A stretch of 36,366 bases of DNA from an uncultured Saprospiraceae bacterium (lineage in GTDB: Bacteria > Bacteroidota > Bacteroidia > Chitinophagales > Saprospiraceae), in contig CALKXE010000213.1 of the NCBI GenBank assembly GCA_938003955.1, positions 1-36,366 on the forward strand, given 5' to 3'. A model generated the notes under the pieces. The model ran no database searches. It worked only from the letters and a program-made list of their open reading frames with translations, and was not told the origin of the DNA. The position numbers and the translations under genes were made by a program. Positions 24,666 through 32,998 of the stretch are shown here, in pieces. How positions within the stretch are numbered: position 1 is the first letter of the stretch; each line of letters opens with the position of its first letter.

Positions 24666-25364
24666 ATGAAAATACTCATAGTAGCAGCTACAACATTCGA
24701 AATAGCACCATTCCTAAAATATCTCGAAAAGGAGGCTGACAAAGCTACTTTTTTTGACTTCCAATTAAAAGGACATATTATATACCCTCTTGTTACGGGC
24801 GTCGGTGCTCTCAATACAGCTTTTGGACTGGCTCGTTACAAAGGACTAGAAGAGATAGATGTTGTTATCAATGCAGGCGTAGCTGGATCGTATGACAGCA
24901 GCCTACCTAATGGAGAAGTGATCGAAGTGATAACGGATCGATTTGCCGACCTTGGTGTAGAGGAAGCGGATGGTTCATTCACTGATGTGTATGATCTTGG
25001 CTTAGTGAAGAACGATCAATTCCCGTATAAAAAAGGATGGATCAGAAACACCAAAAACAAATATAAAACAGGTCTACCTACTGTTGTTGGGCTAACAGTC
25101 AATAAGGTACATGGAACAGCTACCAGTATAGCCCAAATAAAAGAAAAATACGATGCTGATGTAGAGACGATGGAAGGAGCTGGCTTTCTATATGCATGCA
25201 GGATGGCAGATGTAAACTGCAATCAAATACGTGCAATTTCTAATCTAGTCGAACCACGAAATAAAGATAATTGGGAAATTGAACGCGCTATAGATAATCT
25301 AAATGAAGCATTGATCAATTTTGTAAATCAATTAATAAAAGAAGCCGAAGATGGAAACAAATAA
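24666..25364 (+). CDS. mqnB: Futalosine hydrolase (menaquinone synthesis)
   Basis: The 232-residue enzyme belongs to the nucleoside phosphorylase fold. Motifs seen: LIVAATTFEIAPF at the N-terminus, the conserved VTGVGALNTAFGLARY, INAGVAGSYD (phosphorylase-type glycine loop), and the VETMEGAGFLYACRMADV region with the ligand-binding Met-Glu. Futalosine hydrolase releases hypoxanthine from futalosine to give dehypoxanthinyl futalosine in the futalosine route to menaquinone. Other mqn genes are not in this window. The next gene overlaps its last 14 bases. It is cytoplasmic. Confidence 0.93.
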   Translation: MKILIVAATTFEIAPFLKYLEKEADKATFFDFQLKGHIIYPLVTGVGALNTAFGLARYKGLEEIDVVINAGVAGSYDSSLPNGEVIEVITDRFADLGVEEADGSFTDVYDLGLVKNDQFPYKKGWIRNTKNKYKTGLPTVVGLTVNKVHGTATSIAQIKEKYDADVETMEGAGFLYACRMADVNCNQIRAISNLVEPRNKDNWEIERAIDNLNEALINFVNQLIKEAEDGNK

Positions 25365-25725
25365 CTTAGCTATGAATATTCCCTGGGAGAACCTGTCAAT
25401 GTTCTTACCAATGATTGTAATTGCTATTACAGGCTTTTATTTCAAGAATAATCCTCCGAAAAAGATTAATAGAATGATGGGTTATAGAACAAAATCGTCC
25501 ATGAAATCACAAGATGCCTGGGACTTTGCTCAAGTCTATTCTTCTAGTTTATTATTTAACTGGAGTCTTGCGGGTATCGTAGGAATGGCACTACAGTTAT
25601 ACACTCAAAAATCAATGAATCCAACTTCCTTTGCCATAACATCTATCTGTCTTTTACTTTCCATTGTTGCTGGTGTTTTCTATTTCACAGAAAAGGAATT
25701 GAAAAGTAACTTTGGAGAAAAATAA
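25351..25725 (+). CDS. SdpI/YfhL-like small membrane protein
   Basis: 124 residues with three hydrophobic segments (about 19-34, 68-85, 95-113). Between the first two lies GYRTKSSMKSQDAWDFAQVY, the conserved loop of the SdpI family. SdpI in Bacillus is an immunity and signalling protein; in Bacteroidota the role of such small homologues is unknown. The start is ATG at 25351 (overlapping mqnB by 14 bases) or, equally plausibly, M8 at 25372; the overlap suggests translational coupling with mqnB. Confidence 0.8.
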   Translation: METNNLAMNIPWENLSMFLPMIVIAITGFYFKNNPPKKINRMMGYRTKSSMKSQDAWDFAQVYSSSLLFNWSLAGIVGMALQLYTQKSMNPTSFAITSICLLLSIVAGVFYFTEKELKSNFGEK

Positions 25726-25773
25726 AACGGAGCCAACCAGTCGTTAATCTTCCGTTAAGTTTCTAGTAAGCTA

Positions 25774-25798
25774 AAACCTAACTTAGACTATTAGGTTT
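25774..25798 (+). terminator. Stem-loop after the SdpI-like gene
   Basis: AAACCTAA (25774-25781) pairs perfectly with TTAGGTTT (25791-25798), 9-nt loop. There is no T-tract after it. It may mark the 3' end of the mqnB unit. Confidence 0.4.
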
Positions 25799-25839
25799 AT
25801 CATTGAGAAAGATCTTACATTTTGACTATCCCATCGCAA

Positions 25840-25957
25840 GCGGATGGACCATTCGCCAAAATTTTCTCAACCTAAAGGTAGGAAAGCGGATCTTTTTAGG
25901 ATTGAGGCGTTTTTATGCAAAATTATCTTTCTTATGACTCCGACGCAAACATCGGAG
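25840..25957 (+). other. Structured leader before msrA (three stem-loops)
   Basis: Three dyads occur in 118 bases ending 22 bases before the msrA ATG. First, GCGGATGGACCATTCGC (25840-25856), palindromic apart from one G-U. Second, CTCAACCTAAA (25866-25876) with TTTAGG-A-TTGAG (25895-25906), 11 bp with a one-base bulge, followed by GCGTTTTTA. Third, CTCCGA (25938-25943) with TCGGAG (25952-25957). It could be an attenuator or RNA switch; the second hairpin plus T5 looks terminator-like. I could not match a known riboswitch. Confidence 0.45.
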
Positions 25958-25979
25958 AATTTATCATTTAAATAAAACA

Positions 25980-26663
25980 ATGAAATACATGTTATACATA
26001 TCTTCTTTCTTAGCTATCGTTCTTTCATTTTCTATGTGCTCACCTAAGACCGTCACTACTCCGGATAATTCTGTAACGAACACACAAAAAGTAGAAAAGA
26101 TTAAAAAAGTAATACCTGCAGGTGAGACTTCATCTGTATTTGCAAGTGGATGTTTTTGGTGTGTAGAGGCAGTGTTTGAATCTGTAACAGGAGTATCAGA
26201 GGCTGTATCGGGATATGCAGGAGGTAGCGCAGAAACTGCAAACTACTCAGCTATAGGATCTGGCAGGACAGGTCACGCAGAGGCTGTAGAAGTTTTCTAC
26301 GATCCTAAGGTTGTATCATATGAAACACTGTTGAAGGTTTTCTTTGGCAGTCAAGACCCTACGACTCTAAATCAACAAGGTCCAGATAGAGGTACTCAAT
26401 ATCGATCTACAATCTTCTACAAAAATGAGGCTGAGAAACTAGCTTCAGAAAAATATATCGCAAAGCTCACCTCAGATAAGGAATTCGATGGGCCTATTAC
26501 AACTACTCTAGAACCTTTAGTTAAGTTTTATGACGCAGAAGACTACCACCAAGATTACGAAGCGAGGAATCCTAACCAATCTTATGTAAGAAGCGTATCT
26601 GTTCCTAGATTGAATAGGTTTAAGGCTAAGTTCCCTGAGTTGTTGAAAAAAGGGAAGCATTGA
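25980..26663 (+). CDS. msrA: Peptide methionine sulfoxide reductase A, lipoprotein form
   Basis: 227 residues. A lipoprotein signal ends at C20 (LSFSMCSP), so this MsrA sits on an envelope membrane and repairs oxidised methionines in exported proteins. The catalytic core starts at GCFWC with the nucleophile C58. The conserved GYAGG, GHAEAVEV, FFGSQDPTTLNQQGPDRGTQ, YRSTIF and YHQDYEARNPNQ follow. The usual resolving cysteine after NPNQ-x-Y is replaced (NPNQSYVRSVS), so recycling must use another route such as C61 or a partner thiol. It is separated from the SdpI-like gene by a structured leader and followed by a terminator. Confidence 0.93.
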   Translation: MKYMLYISSFLAIVLSFSMCSPKTVTTPDNSVTNTQKVEKIKKVIPAGETSSVFASGCFWCVEAVFESVTGVSEAVSGYAGGSAETANYSAIGSGRTGHAEAVEVFYDPKVVSYETLLKVFFGSQDPTTLNQQGPDRGTQYRSTIFYKNEAEKLASEKYIAKLTSDKEFDGPITTTLEPLVKFYDAEDYHQDYEARNPNQSYVRSVSVPRLNRFKAKFPELLKKGKH

Positions 26664-26715
26664 TCCAAAGACATTTGGATGAACACAAAAGTAAAACAAC
26701 TTTCATATTGATTAC

Positions 26716-26739
26716 CTTGGCATATCCAAGTTTCTTTTT
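26716..26739 (+). terminator. Intrinsic terminator after msrA
   Basis: CTTGG (26716-26720) pairs with CCAAG (26726-26730) around CATAT, followed by TTTCTTTTT. A second dyad, ATCCAAA (26663-26669) with TTTGGAT (26674-26680), precedes it just after the stop codon. Confidence 0.55.
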
Positions 26740-27012
26740 GTCTGTAAAGACGGATTCATGACTTGATAATTATTGCAGAGTATTCATTTTGACACATATC
26801 TATTCATGTTATTCCCTATCTACATTTAATAGAAAATATTAGGCTCGAAATCAAGTAATATTATCATTGATTTTTCTTCAATGTAATTTCTGTCCATTCA
26901 TCTCGTTTTATAAGCATAGAGTTAGATTACATTTAACACATTGCAATTATAATACATACGTAATTATATGTAATTTAGCACTTTCTGTTTCATTTTCAAT
27001 AATTCTGATCCT
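26740..27012. other. Gene-free promoter region of the HtrA gene
   Basis: No ORF or RNA gene stands out. Just upstream of the ATG the DNA is AT-rich with a weak dyad, ACATA/TATGT (about 26953-26970). No exact TAnnTTTG box was found in the + direction; an alternative stress sigma factor could be used. Confidence 0.3.
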
Positions 27013-28449
27013 ATGAACATCAATTCCACAATAATCTCAACACTTGTTAGTTCATTTTTAGGAGCACTTATAGGCGTGAGTGCATATGTGTTTTTCTGTA
27101 GTCCTACAACTGAGATATATGTGGAGCAACAGACTAAGGCAAGACTCGCAGCAGAGTCAGAGTTCATCCTATCAGAAAGGGCGGAGAAAGTATTTAGATC
27201 TGCAGCACCAACCGATTTTATTGCAGCAGCAAAGATGAGTAGATCAGCAGTCGTATTCATTGAGAGTAGCGTACCCGCTCCTGGCAGTACTTACCATACG
27301 AAGAAGATATCCAAGAGTACTGGAAGTGGCGTCATCATAAGTAATGATGGTTATATCGTGACCAACTATCATGTAATTAAAGGCGCAGAAAAAATTCAAG
27401 TCACACTAAATGACAACAAAGAATATAAGGCAGACATACTTGGATTTGATGATCAGACTGACTTGGCATTATTAAAAATAGAAAGTTCTCAGTTACCATT
27501 TGTTGTATTTGGAAATTCTGATTCTCTGCAAATCGGAGAATGGGTACTTGCTGTAGGAAATCCATTCCGATTACAATCAACAGTAACTGCAGGCATCGTA
27601 AGTGCCAAAGCTAGAAGTATCAACATTCTCGAAAGACAAGGCATCGAATCCTTTATACAAACAGATGCAGCTGTGAATCCTGGTAATAGTGGTGGTGCTC
27701 TAATCAATACGAACGGAGAGCTGATTGGTATTAATACAGCAATCTTATCTTCCTCTGGCGGATATGAAGGCTTCTCTTTTGCTATCCCTTCAAAGCTAGT
27801 AAAGAAGGTCGTAAGAGACATCAAAGAGTACGGAGCTGTACAAAGAGGATGGATGGGAGTAACAATCTATGACGTAAACTCTGACATGGCAGACGAACTC
27901 AACTTGCCAGATGTCAAAGGCGTAATGCTCGATGCACTCACGAGAGATGGAGCTGCCAAATCAGGAGGATTGAAAGTCGGAGATGTCATACTTTCGGTTG
28001 ATAATATACCGACTAACACAACCCCTCGTTTCATGGAAATCATAGGCCAGCAAAGACCTGGTGATAAGATTAGCATAAGATACTGGAGAGATGGAAAAGA
28101 AGGAAACAAATCTATCACACTAAGAAATCAATTGAACACTACAGACTTCGTAGCTGTACGAAAAGATAAAACCTTAACGGACATTGGATTCGAACTACGA
28201 GAAATGGATAGCAATGAAATAGAGAAAACTGGAAACAAAGGAGTCTACGTCGTAAGTGTATTCCGAAACAGTAAGGCAGGAGAAGCTAACATAGAACCTG
28301 GTTATATCATCACCTCTATCAATAGAGAAAAGGTAGCTACTGTAAATGAAGTCTTAGAACTAGTGACCGACTACTCCGGCAGTATTGTATTTAATGGGTA
28401 TTATCAGAACTACCCTGGGGAGTTTCCTTATACGTTTAGTATTAATTAA
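27013..28449 (+). CDS. HtrA/DegP-like serine protease with PDZ domains
   Basis: 478 residues. An N-terminal membrane segment (about 8-28) anchors or exports the protein. The trypsin-like domain has the triad H120 (TNYHVI), D150 (TDLALLK) and S226 (PGNSGGAL). Residues about 270-370 form a PDZ domain (VQRGWMGVTI ... GLKVGDVILSVDNIP, then PGDKISIRYWRDGKE). A second PDZ-like region spans about 385-478 (LTDIGFELREM ... EPGYIITSINREKV), short and divergent. HtrA proteases degrade or refold misfolded envelope proteins. The 3' end overlaps the convergent TraB/GumN-like gene by 8 bases. Confidence 0.95.
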   Translation: MNINSTIISTLVSSFLGALIGVSAYVFFCSPTTEIYVEQQTKARLAAESEFILSERAEKVFRSAAPTDFIAAAKMSRSAVVFIESSVPAPGSTYHTKKISKSTGSGVIISNDGYIVTNYHVIKGAEKIQVTLNDNKEYKADILGFDDQTDLALLKIESSQLPFVVFGNSDSLQIGEWVLAVGNPFRLQSTVTAGIVSAKARSINILERQGIESFIQTDAAVNPGNSGGALINTNGELIGINTAILSSSGGYEGFSFAIPSKLVKKVVRDIKEYGAVQRGWMGVTIYDVNSDMADELNLPDVKGVMLDALTRDGAAKSGGLKVGDVILSVDNIPTNTTPRFMEIIGQQRPGDKISIRYWRDGKEGNKSITLRNQLNTTDFVAVRKDKTLTDIGFELREMDSNEIEKTGNKGVYVVSVFRNSKAGEANIEPGYIITSINREKVATVNEVLELVTDYSGSIVFNGYYQNYPGEFPYTFSIN

Positions 28450-29242
28450 TCTTGATAGGATTGACCTTATATCCAGCTTTCTTCAAACCTCTAAGCATAC
28501 CTTTGGCTCCTCCAAGATGAGCAGCTCCAACTGCTGAGAACGTAGCACCATTAGATGCAATATCTAATAACCTTTCTGTCATTTTAGCATTCCTATCGTA
28601 GATCATTAGTTTCCTGAGCTCGCCCATAGACTTCTTTGCGGATTGGTAAAGTTCATTTAGCTCGCCCTGTGCATAAAGCTCGGACATTTTTAAAACTTTG
28701 GATCTAAATGTATTTACATTCTTTACACACGATTTCAAACCTTTCAATTGTGATTCCATTGGAATAGACTTCATGATTTCAAACTGATCAGTAGCTGACT
28801 CAAGTCCTTTCATCTCCATCCCTATTGCTTGTGCATATTCCCAAAGAAAATGATCTAAAGCAACATCAAAGTTCTTTGTGATAATGGACTCGGCAATCAT
28901 ATTAGAGATCACCAAAGGCTTGTAGTGTGCAATCTCATCTAGATCAATATCAAAAGCCTTTAGGATAATCTGACTATACTTATTATACTTTTTTTTACCG
29001 ATAAGATCCTCCAGTACCAAACCATCTTGATTGATGAAGTAGTCTCCGATGTTAGATAACTCTGGATCATTTAAATCCATTTCTCCAATATAAGTATGAC
29101 ACAATTCCATATAATGTTTAGCAACTGAGACTGGAGTGTATGCCTCTTCACTTTTAACATGCATGGTTCCTAAGATATAATGAGTTCTCGATTCATTATC
29201 TTTTCGAAATTGCCAGAGAAGACTTTCTTTTTTTTTACTCAT
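28442..29242 (-). CDS. TraB/GumN family protein
   Basis: 266 residues with the family's N-terminal LLWQF...HYILGTMHV, where the GTMHV segment holds the GxxH-type motif. The C-terminal half has SAVGAAHLGGAKGML with the second conserved His and Gly residues, near the usual C-terminal signature. The family resembles a Zn-dependent protease-like fold, related to bacterial TIKI, but the activity of bacterial members is little known. Unlike many homologues it has no signal peptide, so it is probably cytoplasmic. Convergent with the HtrA protease gene, with stop codons overlapping by 8 bases. It ends a - strand run after the Lrp gene (110 bp gap). Confidence 0.85.
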   Translation of the reverse strand: MSKKKESLLWQFRKDNESRTHYILGTMHVKSEEAYTPVSVAKHYMELCHTYIGEMDLNDPELSNIGDYFINQDGLVLEDLIGKKKYNKYSQIILKAFDIDLDEIAHYKPLVISNMIAESIITKNFDVALDHFLWEYAQAIGMEMKGLESATDQFEIMKSIPMESQLKGLKSCVKNVNTFRSKVLKMSELYAQGELNELYQSAKKSMGELRKLMIYDRNAKMTERLLDIASNGATFSAVGAAHLGGAKGMLRGLKKAGYKVNPIKIN

Positions 29243-29352
29243 TATTGCAAAACAAATGGTTCTTTACAAAAATGCTGAATACAGTTTCCCATATTCAGCA
29301 TTATATATTTTATATTACTAATGAAAACAAAGTGTCTTCACTATCATATCCT

Positions 29353-29826
29353 TTATTTAGTTTCATCTTCATAAAAGAATGGTAATACTTTTTCCTTCTT
29401 TACTTTACTCAATGTCATCAATGTTTTCAATCTTTCGATCTCATCAATTTGAGACAACGTTTTGAACAATAATTTCTCATAAGTAGGTATATCTTTACAA
29501 ACTACTTTTACTAAGAAATCTGCATCACCAGTAATAATATAACATTCAGTTATTTCATTAATTGCATTTACTTTAGCTATGAAATTTTCAAGTGCATTTT
29601 CTTTTTGCCAAGCAAGAGAAACTAGAATGAAAGTTCTTACATTAAGGCCAATTGCCGCAGCATCAACTTTTGCATGGTAGCTAAGAATGATACCACTCTG
29701 CTCAAGCTTTTTTACTCTTTCTAGAGTTGGTGCAGGAGAAAGTCCAATCTTCTTAGATAAATCTAAGTTCGTTATCTTACTATTTTCTTGTAATAATTTT
29801 AGAATTTTTAAGTCTATCTTATCCAT
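29353..29826 (-). CDS. Lrp/AsnC family transcriptional regulator
   Basis: 157 residues, with the N-terminal helix-turn-helix (about 3-60; DKIDLKILKLLQENSKITNL then DLSKKIGLSPAPTLERVKKL) and the C-terminal RAM ligand-binding domain (about 65-145; VRTFILVSLAWQKENALENF, then TECYIITGDADFLVKVVC). It binds DNA as an oligomer and senses amino acids. No amino-acid gene is adjacent on this strand, so it is likely a global or remote regulator; the tryptophan genes are too far away to be linked on context alone. It has its own upstream spacer. Confidence 0.93.
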   Translation of the reverse strand: MDKIDLKILKLLQENSKITNLDLSKKIGLSPAPTLERVKKLEQSGIILSYHAKVDAAAIGLNVRTFILVSLAWQKENALENFIAKVNAINEITECYIITGDADFLVKVVCKDIPTYEKLLFKTLSQIDEIERLKTLMTLSKVKKEKVLPFFYEDETK

Positions 29827-29914
29827 TATTTTCTTTGAAATTGTATTTATTTAATATTAAAATATAATTTGCTCTCAGTTACTCGTAAGTAGTCTAAAAC
29901 GAATTATATTTTTG

Positions 29915-29922
29915 CAAATATA
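29915..29922 (-). promoter_or_regulatory. Possible -7 box for the Lrp-type gene
   Basis: On the - strand TATATTTG matches TAnnTTTG exactly, about 90 bases before the ATG; no TTG at -33. Otherwise the 293-base spacer 29827-30119 shows no ORF or RNA gene. Confidence 0.25.
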
Positions 29923-30119
29923 TGTTTATCCGCGAATTAATTCTAATATTTTCATCAAATTAGAAATTTTTGCACACAATTAACACTTCATCCATAATTG
30001 CGATATTTTAAAATATTACAACATTAAGACTATCAACGACTAACAGATTGTTGATCATTTAGTTTCGCAACAAAAGAATCTAAGAAATTATAAAAAAGAG
30101 ATTTAATCCTAATACAAAG

Positions 30120-32924
30120 TTACCCTCCAGTCAGTCGACTTGAGTTTCGCTGACCATAATCGTACTTCAAGAAACTAAGAGAGTTCGACTTTACACCTAT
30201 AAAGAAACTATAAACCTCAATTGCTGGTGACCAACTAAACTGCATAGTCCAACAATGTAAATCTCTACTCAATGCAAATTGTGGGAATACAAATGTTTTA
30301 TTTACCAAATCATAAGAAATATTCGTGATAGACAAATTCCAACTATCTGTTAACTCAATATTACCGGAAAACTTGATAGAGTGAGATTGAACAAAACCTG
30401 TGTCTATCCCATTCGTTTGTTTTTGCACTCTATATCTAAACTGATGATTAATTCTAAAATTATCCACCCAATCCGCTAAGGATTTCCCCTGTTTCTTTTC
30501 TCTCTTTTTGTCTTTTTTCTCTCCTCCTCTATCTGACTCTCCTTCTGATTTTCCACCACCAAAAATAAGCTCACGTATTTTGCCAACGGTTAGTCCATTG
30601 GTGACTGTTAGATTAAAATTATCAAACTTTATTGGACGTTTTGTTTTACTCCATACTGTCTCATTTATCAATTGTCCACTTTCGTTTTTTTCATAAAATT
30701 GATACCTAGCATCAAAATTCACAGAAGTCACACCTTTAAAAAATGAAGTATTCCCCCTAATACTCAGTGGGCTAAATCTCAAAGAATCAGCGGCAAAGTT
30801 ATAACTACCACCTACATTAAACGTATTCAACAATTTGAATTTCTTTTCAGTACTGTCTGCTTTCGACCAATATTTTCCTTCGAAAAAATTATTAATCCCA
30901 TAAGTCAACGCCATTTGCTTACTATTGAAGCTCGGATTGAAAGCACCTCCTGTATATGGATTATAATAAGTGATTTCATCAATCGAAGTTGGATTGGAGG
31001 ACACTTGCACAGAATCCTGATACCTGTTTTGTGTATCGGGTCTAAAAGAAAACCCTATTGAAGGTTTTGCAGTATGTCTTAATCCACGCAACCACCCCTT
31101 CTTAAATCTTCTAGTGTTAAATAGCTGAGTATTTACGTTCATGTTCATACCAAATTTCTCAACTGTGGCTAGTCCATTGTCAAACAATTCATTTATCTGC
31201 CCGTAAGTAGTGTCATATTCTATCGTTCTATTTCCAAGCTGATCTACAACCACTCCTATACTATCCAAAATTAAATCTGGATCAAGAACTCTATCTTGTG
31301 TGCGAGTCAAAACAAATTGTTCAATATCAGTATTTACACTTACATTTAGATATTTCAGAACATTAAAACTTGCTCCAGATGTCGCCTTATGTGAAATACC
31401 TGTTTGTAAGTTATCCCATACTTCATCTGTAAATAATGTCGTATCGGTAGCTTCTACATAATTCTTAAACTTTGCATCATAGTCGAAAGTAATCCTCTCA
31501 TACCATCCTTCTTTACCCCCATTATCACTTTTGAATGGATAAATCGTTGTCATATTCAACTTCACATCTGGAAGTGTTATCCTTACCGCTCTCGTTTGGT
31601 TATCCTGAAAATGAGCCAAACCTGCACTAAACGAGAACGGAGTACCTGGCATACTATGCTTATAGAAAAAGTTAGAACTGATTTTATTGTTTACTACATT
31701 TTCGTAAGCGTTTGTATTAATTTGATCATACCTATTTGTAGACAGGTTAATATTACCTCCAATACTTCTATAAGGATGGGCTTTAGCATCTTGATTATGA
31801 GTTACCTTTATACTATATGCTTTGTTAGATGTTCGACTTCCGTCTATTGAACTTTCTCCGATATTATTCGCATAACTCAATTGGACATTCCCATTATACT
31901 TGTACCGTTTTTTATATTGACTTCTTGCATTCAATCTATGTGTCCCTCTGGTATAGATATCTCCCGTCACTCTAAGATCCATGTAATCATTGATAGGAAA
32001 GTAGTACCCAATTTCTCGAAATCCAATACCTAAATTATCATCATATTCGAAGTTATTTGGGAATATAATCCCTGAAGATCGGCCTTCTACCAATGGAAAA
32101 AATCCAAAAGGCAATATGATCGGCGTAGGAATCCCCATTATCTCTAATTGAGACAGCCCCATAATTGCCAATTTATTAGGAACAATTTTTAGTTTTCTAG
32201 AACGAATGATATAATGTGGAACTTCAGCATCACAAGTTGTCATGCCCGCATTTGCATTAAAGATCTGATCATCTACCGACGTAGAGTCAGCATCTTTACT
32301 TACAAATTTTGTTCTAGATCCATGTATTGTGAATTCTCCTTCTTGGGTTACGGCATCAAATATTAAACCCTTACTCGTTTTAAAATTGAATCTAAGTCCA
32401 TTAGATTTGAACTTATTGGTTCCATCAGTAAAGTCTGGCTTTTGGGTTTTCTTTCCTTGCGGATCCTCTAACTGAAAGGCTGAAGCTTCATTATTATCAA
32501 AATCAAAAATGATATACCCTGCCTTAAGGTCGTACTTCTTATATTTCACAAATGCATTACCAAATAAATGTATCTGATTTTTTTTGAGATCGATAAAACT
32601 ACTATCAGAAGAACCATAATCAATGATATCATCTAGACCATCATTTGATATTTTTATATCACTTTTTGAATCAGACACGTTTGATAATGTACTATCAATA
32701 TCCATACTATCAGAAGTGATAGTATCCAAAGATGTTGAATTTTGAAAAGTATCCAATTGACTCGCTTTTATAGTAGCATTACGCAGCGAATCAGCAGACG
32801 ACAACTTCGAAATAGATTGTTTTACCTCGCTTTTCTCTTTAACCGGGGTACCAATAATTTGGCCATCCAGATCAACTGAAAAACATATTATGAAAATAAT
32901 AACTATGTAATTAACTAATTTCAA
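30120..32924 (-). CDS. lptD: Outer-membrane LPS assembly protein LptD, Bacteroidota type
   Basis: 934 residues. Signal peptide (about 1-20), then a low-complexity Ser/Asp/Thr-rich linker (about 25-100). Residues about 105-270 form the OstA/LptA-like beta-jellyroll (FIDLKKNQIHLFGNAFVKYK, YDLKAGYIIFDFDNNEASAF, FTIHGSRTKFVSKDAD). The remainder is the large barrel, with the conserved PTPIILPFGFFPLVEGRSSG and IIFPN at its entry, and many aromatic strands (RITFDYDAKFKNYVE). LptD inserts lipopolysaccharide into the outer leaflet. It is divergent from the amidase gene across 74 bp. Confidence 0.93.
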   Translation of the reverse strand: MKLVNYIVIIFIICFSVDLDGQIIGTPVKEKSEVKQSISKLSSADSLRNATIKASQLDTFQNSTSLDTITSDSMDIDSTLSNVSDSKSDIKISNDGLDDIIDYGSSDSSFIDLKKNQIHLFGNAFVKYKKYDLKAGYIIFDFDNNEASAFQLEDPQGKKTQKPDFTDGTNKFKSNGLRFNFKTSKGLIFDAVTQEGEFTIHGSRTKFVSKDADSTSVDDQIFNANAGMTTCDAEVPHYIIRSRKLKIVPNKLAIMGLSQLEIMGIPTPIILPFGFFPLVEGRSSGIIFPNNFEYDDNLGIGFREIGYYFPINDYMDLRVTGDIYTRGTHRLNARSQYKKRYKYNGNVQLSYANNIGESSIDGSRTSNKAYSIKVTHNQDAKAHPYRSIGGNINLSTNRYDQINTNAYENVVNNKISSNFFYKHSMPGTPFSFSAGLAHFQDNQTRAVRITLPDVKLNMTTIYPFKSDNGGKEGWYERITFDYDAKFKNYVEATDTTLFTDEVWDNLQTGISHKATSGASFNVLKYLNVSVNTDIEQFVLTRTQDRVLDPDLILDSIGVVVDQLGNRTIEYDTTYGQINELFDNGLATVEKFGMNMNVNTQLFNTRRFKKGWLRGLRHTAKPSIGFSFRPDTQNRYQDSVQVSSNPTSIDEITYYNPYTGGAFNPSFNSKQMALTYGINNFFEGKYWSKADSTEKKFKLLNTFNVGGSYNFAADSLRFSPLSIRGNTSFFKGVTSVNFDARYQFYEKNESGQLINETVWSKTKRPIKFDNFNLTVTNGLTVGKIRELIFGGGKSEGESDRGGEKKDKKREKKQGKSLADWVDNFRINHQFRYRVQKQTNGIDTGFVQSHSIKFSGNIELTDSWNLSITNISYDLVNKTFVFPQFALSRDLHCWTMQFSWSPAIEVYSFFIGVKSNSLSFLKYDYGQRNSSRLTGG

Positions 32925-32959
32925 GTTTATTATGTGAATTTTATCTATTTTTACAATAC

Positions 32960-32975
32960 CCTTCCTTAGGGAAGG
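32960..32975. promoter_or_regulatory. Dyad between lptD and amidase genes
   Basis: CCTTCC (32960-32965) and GGAAGG (32970-32975) flank TTAG. The dyad sits in the 74-bp divergent spacer, so it may be an operator acting on both genes. No TAnnTTTG box is evident on either strand. Confidence 0.3.
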
Positions 32976-32998
32976 CGAATTTAACCTAAAGGTCTCAT

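Noticed and set aside
31596..31850. A + strand 84-residue frame within lptD
   Set aside because: It is antisense to a conserved barrel region and has no independent support.
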